From DATBJJ01 sp963750915 (GTDB lineage Bacteria > Acidobacteriota > Vicinamibacteria > Vicinamibacterales > 2-12-FULL-66-21), in assembly GCA_963750915.1 (NCBI GenBank), contig CAVVSF010000012.1, forward strand, positions 310,001 to 374,000: DNA of 64,000 nucleotides, read 5' to 3'. This document shows, piece after piece, positions 20,201 through 29,347 of this stretch. Positions within the stretch are counted from its first letter, which is position 1, and each line of letters opens with the position of its first letter. Both the position numbers and the translations under genes were made by a program. The notes beneath the pieces are model-generated. The model was not told the DNA's origin, made no database searches, and saw only the letters and a program-made list of their open reading frames with translations.

Positions 20201-21053
20201 GTCGATGTTCTGGGCGTTGTTCGCGAACGTGTTGGCGTCGAGGCTCTCGTGGCGCAGCATGTAGACGCCGTTGCCGTGGAAGGCATTGGTGCCCGACTTC
20301 GTGCTCATCGAGATGATGGCCTGACCGCGGCCGTACTCGGCGCTGAAGTTGTTCTGGATGACGCGGACTTCCTGCAGGCCTTCGGTGTTCGGCACGACCG
20401 ACGCCTCGTTGTAGCCGCCGCCCATGACCGGCAGGCCGTCGAGCTGGATGTCGTTGGTGAAGGCGCGGCCGCCGTTGATGCCGACCGCCGACCACTGGCG
20501 CCGGCCGTCGACGCCGATGCCGAAGGAGTTGATCGAGCTCGTGTCCGCGGCCTGGACGCGCGGAACGCCGCCGGCCGCAGGTCGCATAGGCGAGCGGGTT
20601 CTGCGTGATGTTGGGGAGCGCTTCGATCATCTCGGCGCTGACGGCGTTCGAGACGCTGGTCCTGTCGGTCTGCAGGAGCGGCGCTTCGGCCGAGACGTCA
20701 ACCGTTTCGCCGAGCCCGCTCACCGACAGCTCTACCGGCACGCGCACGGTCTCGGTGGCGGCGACGACGACGCCGGTCCGTTTGAAGGGCGCGAAGCCCG
20801 AGAGCGTCACCGTCACCGTGTAGGTGCCGGCCTGCAGCGCGGGCGCGGTGAAGTTGCCTGTCTCGGTCGTCACGTACTCGACGGAGACGTTCGTATTCTC
20901 GTCAGTGATCACGACCGTGGCGCCAGGCACGCTGGCCTTTTGCGGATCAGTGACGGTGCCGGTGATGGTAGCCGAGCGAATCTGCCCGTATGCAACGGAC
21001 GACATCGCCAGGCTCGCGAGAACCAACAGCGAACAGAGCCGTGCTTTCAACAC
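17288..21053 (-). CDS. TonB-dependent receptor, Oar/carboxypeptidase-regulatory type (four frameshifts)
   Basis: An outer-membrane receptor of about 1250 residues. A signal peptide is followed by a carboxypeptidase-regulatory beta-sandwich (SATITGTVTDPQKASVPGAT onward), a plug region (LPNITQNPLAYA to STKSGTNAFHGN) and a long beta-barrel ending in the aromatic terminus ATVRF. Breaks near 20577-20586, 18649-18658, 18599-18606 and 18251-18257 are each repaired by removing one base (for example ACGCTAC to ACGTAC restores QNTYFPYPMLVG), and 3n+1 is the span expected for four extra bases. GTG 21053 was chosen because GGGGAGG lies 5 bp upstream. Next to xylan genes it may import oligosaccharides. 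Confidence 0.9.
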
Positions 21054-21140
21054 CCTGACCTCCCCTCCCTGCTCGATCGCGGGGGACGCCGCGTCGAGGC
21101 TGGACACCGTTGCGCATCGTGAAATGCACTGTGCGCGGTT

Positions 21141-21169
21141 ATCCTACGCATTGGCACAGTCATAGTCAA
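21141..21169 (-). promoter_or_regulatory. sigma70-like promoter of the TonB-dependent receptor
   Basis: On the minus strand TTGACT (21169-21164) and TAGGAT (21146-21141) are 17 bp apart. The operator-like motif at 21171-21184 abuts the -35 element. The implied 5' untranslated region is about 80 nt. Confidence 0.45.
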
Positions 21170-21170
21170 A

Positions 21171-21184
21171 CCGATTATCAATAG
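21171..21184. promoter_or_regulatory. putative operator, ATAATCGATTAT family
   Basis: CCGATTATCAATAG; on the other strand TTGATAATCGG. It shares the GATTAT/ATAATC core with sites at 6801, 26429, 34471 and 42621, and sits against the -35 box of the receptor promoter. Confidence 0.45.
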
Positions 21185-21379
21185 TCGCCCGGTCGTTACC
21201 GACAGAGTTGAAACAGAACCCCGTGCGCTCGTCGTTTTGTTCCGTAAATCTGGTGCCGCCGCAACCAAGGCCGGGCTGGTCCAGCGGGCGTTTCGCGTCT
21301 CGCCTGACGCATCCCGTGATGCGCAACGTCGGGCCACGAGGTGTATACTCCGCGCCACTTCGGGAGCCTGCTCGGACCC

Positions 21380-21418
21380 GGGGACAGTCACTCGTGACTG
21401 TCCCCAGTGACTGTCCCC
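21380..21418. repeat. REP-like palindrome with an extra half copy
   Basis: GGGGACAGTCAC (21380-21391) and its exact reverse complement GTGACTGTCCCC (21394-21405) are separated by 2 nt, followed by a further GTGACTGTCCCC (21407-21418). This short G-rich palindrome resembles REP sequences that are mobilised by IS200-like transposases in other genomes; no such transposase is in the window. Confidence 0.65.
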
Positions 21419-21456
21419 GGCTCCCAGCCGTTCGTCGTCAGCCCAGAGGACCATGC

Positions 21457-23420
21457 ATGCTGAACCGTCCAGGTAATCTCGCCGCCGCGAGCGCCGCACT
21501 GATCGCCGCCTTCACGCTCTCCGGTGCAGCCACCTCGAAGAACTTCGTGCCCGACTACGTCTTCAGCGGTTCGGCGCTCACCGGCTGGACGCCGCTCGGC
21601 GGCGCCACGTGGCGCGCCGAGAAGGGCGAGATCGTCGCTGCGCCCGGCAGCGGCGGCTGGTTGTTCTTCGACCGCTCCTACCAGGACGTCGGCTTCTACG
21701 CCTCGGTGCGCTGCGCCGAGGGCTGCAAGGCCGGCGTGCTGCTGCGCGCCGAAGCGACACCCGACGGCGGCGTGAAGGGCATCTACGCCTCGCTGGTGGA
21801 AGGCGACCTCGCGACCTACCGCGTCACGATCGACGCCAAGGGCGTCGAGACTTCGCGCGAGCGCGTGCGGCCCGCCGGCGGCGGCCAGGTGCGCGTGGCG
21901 CCACCGCCTCCCCCGCCGCCGACGACGCCGCCGGCCGGAGGGCGTGGCGGCGCGGGCGCGGGGCGGTCGCGGCGGCGGCGGCGGCTTCCAGCCATTGCAG
22001 ATGCCGGGCGGCATCGAGGCGCCGATCGCGCGGCCGTCCACCGATCTCAAGAGCGGCGACTGGAACACCGTCGAGCTCCTCCTCGACGCCAACATCCTGC
22101 GCGCGTTCCTCAACGACGCCGGCGGCCTGAGCGGCGGCGTCGCCGACGAGGACTTCGTCCGGTTCGGCCGCGTCGCCCTCTACGCCGGCGGTAGCGGTGA
22201 GGTGCGCTTCAAGGACGTGTCGCTGAAGGATCTGCAGCCGCGCGTGACCCAGCCCGAGACGGTCTCGCCGCGCTTCCGCATGCAGGCGCTGAACGAGTTC
22301 TATTACTCCTGGTCGCCGACCGTCGCCGACATCAACAAGGACGGCGCCCTCGACATCGTCGCCGGCCCGTACTACTACCTCGGTCCCGACTACAACGTCG
22401 CGCGCGAGATCTATCTCGCCAAGACGATCGACGCGAGCACGCAGTACTTCAACGGCGTCCAGTACACCTACGACTTCACGGGCGACGGCTGGCCGGACGT
22501 CATCAACGGGCTCTTCACGCAGCCGACGATCCTCTACGTCAACCCGGCGGGCCAGTCGCGGCGCTGGGACAGCTTCACCGTCACCGACAACCTGAGCAGC
22601 GAGATCGCCCTGCTCAAGGACACCGATGGCGACGGCAAGCTCGAATACATCTTCAAGGACAGCAACAATCAGATCGTCTCGGCGACGCCCGACCCGGCGA
22701 ACCCGACCGGCACGTGGGTGAAGCGGCCGCTGACCGAGCGCGGGCCGTGGACCAATCACGGCATCGGCATCGGTGACGTCAACAAGGACGGCCGCGTCGA
22801 TCTGCTGAACGGTTATGGCTGGTGGGAACAGCCGGCGAAGGGAACGTCAGGGCCGTGGAAGTACTACCCCGCCGCGTTCGGCAAGTGGTCGCGGTCCAGC
22901 CCGGGCGGCGCGGAGATCGCCGTCTATGACGTCAACGGCGACGGCCTGAACGACGTCGTGACCAGCCTGCAGGCGCACGGCTGGGGCCTTTCCTGGTTCG
23001 AGCAGAAGAAGGCCGCGGATGGCGCGATCACCTTCGTCGAGCATCCGATCATGGGCGACTTCTCGACCAAGAACGCCGGCAACGTCACCTTCTCGCAGCT
23101 GCACGGCGGCACGTCCGCCGACATCGACGGCGACGGCATCCCGGACTTCGTCACCGGCAAGCGCTACTGGTCGCATCTCGACACCTGGATCGATCCCGAT
23201 GCCTACGGCGCGCCGGTGCTGTACGTCTACCGGACGGTCCGCAACCCGAAGGCCCCGGGCGGCGCCGAGTTCGTGCCCGAACTGATCCACAACCGTTCGG
23301 GCGTCGGCTCGCAGCTCGCGCTCGTCGATCTCAACAAGGACGGCGCCGCTCGAGATCGTCACCTCGACCCGGCGCGGCACGTTCATCTTCTGGAACAACT
23401 GGAAGAAGGGCGGAAGGTAG
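21457..23420 (+). CDS. exported DUF1080-like / FG-GAP propeller protein (two frameshifts)
   Basis: About 653 residues. After a signal peptide comes a concanavalin-like domain of the DUF1080 (3-keto-disaccharide hydrolase) type (VFSGSALTGWTPLGGATWRA), a Pro/Gly-rich linker, and then seven calcium-binding FG-GAP/VCBS loops: DINKDGALD, DFTGDGWPD, DTDGDGKLE, DVNKDGRVD, DVNGDGLND, DIDGDGIPD and DLNKDGALE. These predict a seven-bladed propeller. Breaks near 21958-21966 (GCGGGGCGG) and 23341-23351 (GGCGCCGCTC) are each repaired by removing one base; the latter restores DGALEIVTSTRRGTFIFW and the stop at 23420. Probably a surface or periplasmic carbohydrate-binding protein, with hydrolase activity possible. 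Divergent from the receptor. Confidence 0.82.
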
Positions 23421-23440
23421 CGCGGAGCTTCAGCTCCGCG
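23421..23440. terminator. perfect 9-bp hairpin filling the gap between convergent genes
   Basis: CGCGGAGCT, TC, AGCTCCGCG occupies exactly the 20 bp between the stop codons at 23420 and 23441. It is symmetric and could end both transcripts. The centre GCTTCAGC is shared with the hairpin at 63277-63298. No T tract. Confidence 0.6.
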
Positions 23441-25085
23441 TCAGCGCGCCGGGTCGGCAGCGTACTCGCGTTCCCGGTACTCGAAGTAGTCGAAGTCCGC
23501 GTGCAGGGCCGTGCCGGCCATGTCCTGGCACGCCACGCCGACGAACGCGCCGGTGAAGTTCGCCATCCCTGGCAGCGTGGCCTCGTCGGAGAGCGCGCTG
23601 GCGTCGAACAGCTGCGGCAGCCACTGCCACTCGTCGTGCCCGGCACGGTATGCGAAGCGTAGACGCTCGTAATCCACTTCCGCGCGCATCTGAATCGGCA
23701 CGCCCTCCGGCACGGGGATCGGAGCCGTGAACGCGTCCGGCTGCACCTGGTCGGGCAGCGTCGACATCACCCGCACGTGCTTCCCCGACTCGTCGTCGGT
23801 CGAAACGTAGAGATAGTGGAACTTGGCGCTGTTGTAGTAGCAGACGAGGCCGGCAGCCTGCTGGTAGTGCGCGGGTGAGAACTCGACGACGGTCTCGGCG
23901 GTGAAACAGTGCGCCTGCTGCCGCCGCGCGACGAGCGATTGCCTGAACTGGCTGCCAATCGTCTCGCGACCATGGAGCCGCAGGAACCCCGGTCTCGCCG
24001 TCAGGTTGAAAATCTCGTTGGGGACCGGCGTCCGAAGCCACTGAAATTCGATCGGCAGCGTCTCGCGATCGAAGTCCGCTCGCGCGGGCGTTGCCGCGAA
24101 CGGCTGCGCCGGCAGCGCCGGCGCCGGCGTCTCGAGCGACGGCATTCCATCGCCGGCCTCGGTTCGCAGCCAGCCGTCACTCCCCCACGTCATCCGCTGG
24201 ATCGCGGTTTCGCGTCCGAGCGTGCATCGGCCGCGGTTCGGCAGGGGGCGGCCGCAGAGATAGACCATGTAGGTCTCCCCCGCCGGGGTGTCGACGAGGT
24301 CTGCGTGTCCGGCCCGCTGCAGCAGCGCGTCGGGCCGATTGCGCGCGGTCATCACGTACGTGTCCGGATGCAATTCGTACGGCCCGAGGAGTCGCGCGCG
24401 ATCGCGCCAGGGTCACGGCGTGGCCCCACCCGGTGCCTCCCTCCGCCGTGATCAGGTAGTACCAGCCGTCACGCCTGTAGATATGCGGCGCCTCGGTGAA
24501 GCCGATTGCCGTGCCGGTGAAGATCAGGTGCCGTTCACCGACGAGCTGCTGTCGCGACGCCGAGTACTCCTGCAGCACGATGCCGCCGAACCGGTTCTTT
24601 CCCGGCCGGTGATCCCACAGCATGTTGAGGACGTACTTCCGCCCGTCGTCATCATGGAACAGCGACGGGTCGAAGCCGCTGCTGTTCAGGTACACCGGGT
24701 CGGACCAGTCGCCGTCGATGGAATCGCAGGTGACGACGTAGTTGTGAAAGTCGCGGAGCGAGGCGCCGGCGGATCCCGGCTGCGACGTGCGGCCATAGCG
24801 CTTCACGTCGGTGTAGACGAGATAGAACGTTCCGTCCGCGTGCGTCAGGCACGGCGCCCAGATGCCGCAGGAGTCGGGATCGCCGCGCATGTCGAGCTGG
24901 CTCGCGCGGCGGAGCGGGCGCGTGAGCAGGCGCCAGTGCACGAGATCGCGGGAGTGGTGAATCTGGACGCCCGGATACCACTCGAAGGTCGAAGTCGCGA
25001 TGTAGTAGTCGTCGCCGACACGGACGATCGAGGGATCGGGATTGAAGCCAGCAAGGATCGGGTTGCGGATGGTCGCCGTGGCCAT
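23441..25085 (-). CDS. glycoside hydrolase family 43, beta-xylosidase type (one frameshift)
   Basis: About 547 residues, the usual length of two-domain GH43 xylosidases. The five-bladed catalytic propeller starts with the hallmark NPILAGFNPDPSIVRVGDDY, whose Asp is the general base; GIWAPCLTH and FTEAPHIYRRDGWYY carry further active-site positions including the acid Glu. The C-terminal beta-sandwich (ETLPIEFQWLRTP, GFLRLHGRETI) is the GH43-associated domain. The break near 24389-24395 (coding strand GCGACTC) is repaired by removing one base, restoring SRALLGPYELHPDTYV. No signal peptide is visible, so it probably acts inside the cell on imported xylo-oligosaccharides. It lies just downstream of the MFS gene. 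Confidence 0.9.
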
Positions 25086-25105
25086 TGACGTGTCGGCGTG
25101 AAGGT

Positions 25106-26387
25106 CTACGTCCCGGCGGCGGCCGGTATCTGGGTCCGTACCGGCTCGCGCACCAGCGTCCAGAGCACCGCCGCGCCGATCAGATCCAGAGCCGCGAGGC
25201 CGACGAAGAACGGCGTGTATCCGACGGTCGTGACGAGGCCGCCAATCAGGAGCGAGAAGATCAGCAGGCCGGCGTTGCCGCAGGTGCCCGCCATGCCGGC
25301 GACGGTAGCGACCTCGTTACGGCGGAAGAGATCGCTCGACATCGTGATGACCGTCACCGACAGCGTCTGGTGCGCGAAGCCGGCCAGGCTGAGCAGCGCG
25401 ATCGCGACGTACGGACTGTCGACGAAGCCGACGAACGCGACGCCGATCATCATGATTGCGCCAACGGTGAAGGCGCCGCGACGGGCGTTGATGAGCGACA
25501 GCCCGAAGTACTTCTGCAGCGCGATGCTGATCGTGCCGCCGAACATGCAGCCGAGGTCGGCGGCAAGGAACGGGAGCCACGCGAAGAGCGCGATCTGCTT
25601 GAGATCGAAGCCGCGCACCGTCGTCAGGTAGAGCGGCAGCCAGAACGCCAGCGTGCCCCACGTCGGGTCAGCGAGAAACCGCGGCAGCGCGATGCCCCAG
25701 AAGTTCCGCTGCTTCAGGATCTGCGGGATGGAGGGCCGCCGCCCGTCACCCTGGAGGTGCTGTTCCTGGCCGGCGAGGATGTAGGCGCGCTCTTCCGCCG
25801 ACAGCGATGGATGCTCCGCCGGCGGACGATAGAGCCACAGCCAGAGCGCCGCCCACGTCAGCCCGATGATGCCGGTGAGGACGAAGGCGAACTGCCAGGT
25901 GTGCGTGAGGATGGCCCAGGCGACGATCGGCGCCGCCAGCATCGATCCGAGCGAGGCGCCCATGTTGAAGACGCCGCCGGCCAGCCCGCGCTCCGTCGCC
26001 GGGAACCACTCCGACGTCGCCTTCATGCCGGCCGGGTTGGCCGAGCCTTCGAAGAATCCCAGCAGCGCGCGCAGGCCGAAGAGCGCCTGCCAGCTCGTCG
26101 CCAGCCCGTGCGCCATGCTGATGAAGGACCACGCGACCGCGAACATCGCGAAGCCGAGGCGCAGGCCGATGACGTCGAGGATGTAGCCCGCGATCGGCTG
26201 CAGCATGATCGCGCCCTGGAAGGCCGCCAGGATCCAGCGAGTACCTGCTGCGTCGTGATGTCGAGATCCTTGAGCACGGTCGGCGCCGCGACTGCGAGCG
26301 TGCTGCGGGTCAGGTAATTGATGACCGACCCCAGCATCAGGAGGCGATCATCCACCAGCGAAGCGCCTTGACGGAGGGCGTGGACAT
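25106..26387 (-). CDS. MFS transporter, ExuT-like anion:cation symporter family (frameshifted near N-terminus)
   Basis: About 427 residues with 12 predicted membrane helices, resembling hexuronate transporters (RWWMIASLMLGSVINYLTRS, QYSWILAAFQ, GFFEGSANPAGMKATSEWF). Three changes are needed in the first 100 residues: one missing base near 26338-26346 (TCCTG, probably TCCCTG) and two extra bases within 26234-26247, whose removal restores TQQYSWILAAFQG. The net span is 3n+1. Start 26387 was chosen because it gives MSTPSVKALRWWM; it has no clear ribosome site. Divergent from the alpha-glucuronidase gene and upstream of GH43, so likely cargo is a glucuronate-containing sugar. Confidence 0.85.
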
Positions 26388-26417
26388 GAGATGGATGGGT
26401 AACTGCGAACGAGATGG

Positions 26418-26446
26418 TATACCGAGAGTTGATTATCAATCGTCAA
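26418..26446 (-). promoter_or_regulatory. promoter of the MFS gene with operator in the spacer
   Basis: On the minus strand TTGACG (26446-26441) is followed after 17 bp by GGTATA (26423-26418), or after 18 bp by GTATAC. The near-palindrome TTGATAATCAA lies between the two elements, a position typical for repressor binding. Confidence 0.4.
26429..26439. promoter_or_regulatory. putative operator, ATAATCGATTAT family
   Basis: TTGATTATCAA is a palindrome around a central base and the most symmetric TTGATnATCAA version of the recurrent motif. It lies between the divergent MFS and alpha-glucuronidase genes and could control both. Confidence 0.5.
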
Positions 26447-26489
26447 AAGAATTCGGGTAGCATCTGGCAGCCGAGGGAGACCCATAAAG

Positions 26490-28617
26490 ATGAAGCACTC
26501 GCGACGCGAGTTCGTCAGCACGGGCATCGCGGGCGTGGCCGGTCTGTACGCCGCCCGCTCCGCATCAGCGCTGGCGCAGGGCGCCGCCGCGCTGCCGGCG
26601 GAGGACGGCTACAAGCTGTGGCTCCGCTATGCGTCACCCGGCGCCATCGTCTCGCAGTACCGCGCTGCGCTCGGCCAGGTCCTCGTCGAGGGCTCATCCC
26701 CGACGTCTCAGGCGATTCGCGCCGAACTGAAAGCAGGCGCTCGGTTCCATGCTCGGCAACGCGCCGGCGTCGCCGGCGACGCTCACCGCGCGCGCGCTGG
26801 TCGTCGGCACTCCATCGAACTCCGCCGCGGTTCGAGCCCTCGGCTGGCAGGCGGAGCTGACGAAGCTCGGCCCGGAAGGATTCATCATCCGCACCGCGCA
26901 GGTGCAGAAGCAGCGCGCGATTGTCGTCGCGTCCGACGGCGAGATCGGCGCGCTCTACGGCACCTTTCACCTGCTGCGGCTGCTGCAGACCGGGCAGCCG
27001 ATCGAGAAGCTCTCGATCGCGGAGCGTCCGCGCGTGCAGCTTCGGATGCTGAATCACTGGGACAACCTCAACGGCACGATCGAGCGAGGGTATGCCGGCC
27101 GTTCGCTCTGGCAGTGGGATGACCTGCCGGGCAAGGTCGACGGCCGCTACGTCGACTACGCCCGCGCCAACGCCTCGATTGGCGTCAACGGCGCGACCGT
27201 GAACAACGTCAACGCGGACGCCCGCGTCCTGACCGCGGAGTACCTGCCGAAGGTGGCGGCGCTGGCGGCCGCATGGCGGCCTTATGGCGTGCGCATCTAC
27301 CTGTCGGCGAACGTCGCCGCGCCGATCCGCATCGGCGGCCTGAAGACAGCGGATCCGCTCGATCCCGCGGTGGCGGCATTCTGGAAGGCGAAGTGCGACG
27401 AGATTTACGCCCTAATCCCCGACTTCGGCGGCTTCACCGTCAAGGCCAATTCCGAGGGGCAGCCCGGTCCTAAGGACTACGGGCGGACGCACGCCCAGGG
27501 CGCGAACGTTCTCGCCGACGCGCTCGCGCCCCACAACGGCAACGTCATCTGGCGCGCGTTCATCTACGACGAGGACGTCGATCCCGACCGCTCGAAGCGC
27601 GCCTACATCGAGTTCATGAAGCTCGACGGCGAGTTCCGGCCGAACGTGCTGGTCCAGGTCAAGAACGGCACCATCGACTTCATGCCGCGCGAGCCCTTTC
27701 ACCCGCTGTTCGGCGCGATGCAGAAGACACCGGTCCTCGCCGAGATCCAGGCAACGCAGGAGTACCTGGGGCAGGCGAAGCACCTCGTCTACCTCGGCAC
27801 GATGTGGGAGGAGTTCCTCGACGCCGACACCCACGCGAAGGGCGCCGGGTCGACGGTCGGCAAGGCAGTCGCCGGGGAGATCAACCCGTACCGGGTGACC
27901 GGCATGGTGTCGGTCGTCAACCCGGGCCTGGATCGCAACTGGTGCGGCCATCACTTCTCGCAGTCCAACTGGTACGCATCCGGGCGGCTGGCCTGGAACC
28001 CCGACCTCCCGGCGCGGCAGATCGCCGAAGAATGGACGCGGATGACGTTCAGCAACGACGCGAAGACCGTCGCCACCATCCGCGACATGATGATGTCCTC
28101 GCGCGAGACCTTCGTGAACTACACGATGCCGCTCGGGCTCCATCACCTGATCGGCGGCGACCACTACGCGCCTCGCCCGGAGAACGCCAAGGATCGCCGC
28201 GCTGACTGGACGGCGACCTACTATCACCAGGCGGCCGTCGACGGCATCGGCTTCGATCGGACGACGAAGGGGTCGAACTCCGTCAGCCAGTACTTCCCGC
28301 CGGTGCGCGACCGCTTCAACGGCGCGGCGACCTGCCCTGAAGAATTCCTGCTCTGGTTCCATCACCTGCCGTGGGACCACAAGCTGAAGTCCGGCAAGAC
28401 GCTCTGGGTGGCACTCTGCGAGAAGTACCACCAGGGCGCGCGCGAGGCCGCGGCGCTCCAGACGACATGGAACGCGCTGTCGGGAAGGATTGACCCGCAA
28501 CGCCACAAGGAAGTGGCCGATCGCCTGGCGATTCAGGTCGCCGACGCAGCGAAGTGGCGCGACCACATCCTCCAGTACTTCCAGCAGTTCAGTAAGCAGC
28601 CGATCGCCCAATCTTAG
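26490..28617 (+). CDS. alpha-glucuronidase, GH67 (one frameshift)
   Basis: About 708 residues, the standard GH67 size. The leader KHSRREFVSTGIAGVAGLYA has a twin-arginine pattern, so export through Tat is likely. An N-terminal domain is followed by the TIM barrel with MLNHWDNLNGTIERGY, DFGGFTVKANSEGQPGP and IWRAFIYDEDVDPDR, which contain catalytic and binding acids in this family, and the C-terminal helical domain (WNALSGRIDPQRH). The break near 26736-26742 (GGCGCTC) is repaired by removing one G, restoring ELKAGLGSMLGNAP. The enzyme removes (4-O-methyl)glucuronic acid from xylo-oligosaccharide ends. Divergent from the MFS transporter, with a shared operator-like site. Confidence 0.94.
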
Positions 28618-28631
28618 GGGCGCGCCGCGCT

Positions 28632-29345
28632 TCAGGTCTCGCGGATCTCGATCGTCCGGAACTCCAGCGCGCCAGTCTCGCCCTGAAGGCCGATGTGTCC
28701 GCGCGGATTGACCAGGCCGGCCGCGCGCGTGACGACGACGCCGTTGAGCGAGACGGTGAGACGATCGTCGACCGCCTCGATCTCGAAGATCTGCCACTCC
28801 CCTGTCGGCTTTACCGCCTTCATCGCCGCGTCGCTGTCGAACGTCGTCTCGCCGGGCGCGACCTTGTGCCGATAGAGGTTGCCCGCCCAGATGGGATTGG
28901 TCGACTTGTTCTTCGACATGTCCCTGACCTGGACCTGGTAGGCGTTCGCCGGCCAGCCGCGCATGAAGATGTTCGACGCCGGGCCCGGGGCGCGCAGGAA
29001 CACGCCGCTGTCGGCATCGTCGGTGAGGAACCGGCATTCCACGCGCAAAGTGAAGTTGCCGTACTGCTGCGCCGAGCGCAGCCAGCCGTTCGGGCCTTCG
29101 ACGCGCAGCACCTTGTTCGCGACGGTGAAGTTGTTGGTCTGGCTGTTCTCGATGACCCAGCCGTCGAGCGTGCCGTCGAACAGGGGCACGAACGCAGCCG
29201 CCGGCGACGACGCGGCCTGCGGCCGCCAGAACGGTTCGCCGCCGCGGACCAGTGCGATCGGTGGCTGCTGACCGCGCAGGCCGGCACGCGCCAGGAGCAG
29301 CGACGCTCCTGACGCGAGAAGAGCGCGCCGCGTGATGCCGCCCAT
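28632..29345 (-). CDS. DUF1080 (3-keto-disaccharide hydrolase-like) protein
   Basis: A 237-residue exported protein: the leader MGGITRRALLASGASLLLAR is Tat-like, followed by a single concanavalin-type DUF1080 domain (FVPLFDGTLDGWVIENSQ, SGVFLRAPGP, GHIGLQGETGALEFRTIEI). The family includes enzymes that hydrolyse 3-keto-glycosides and is common near exported sugar oxidoreductases. It starts 2 bp after the stop of the CE15 esterase gene and is the last gene of that leftward operon. Intact. Substrate unknown. Confidence 0.87.
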   Translation of the reverse strand: MGGITRRALLASGASLLLARAGLRGQQPPIALVRGGEPFWRPQAASSPAAAFVPLFDGTLDGWVIENSQTNNFTVANKVLRVEGPNGWLRSAQQYGNFTLRVECRFLTDDADSGVFLRAPGPASNIFMRGWPANAYQVQVRDMSKNKSTNPIWAGNLYRHKVAPGETTFDSDAAMKAVKPTGEWQIFEIEAVDDRLTVSLNGVVVTRAAGLVNPRGHIGLQGETGALEFRTIEIRET

Positions 29346-29347
29346 GC

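Larger units (their letters stand above)
21054..21456. other. 403-bp intergenic region between divergent genes
   Basis: Holds the receptor promoter (21141-21169), an operator-like AT-rich motif (21171-21184) and a REP-like palindrome (21380-21418) close to the start of the gene at 21457. No coding sequence or RNA gene was recognised in it. Confidence 0.6.

Noticed and set aside
19232..20608. 458-codon plus-strand frame opposite the TonB receptor
   Set aside because: Antisense shadow of the receptor with strongly biased composition (Val/Arg/Ala/Asp) and no motif; the minus-strand product is a clear receptor.
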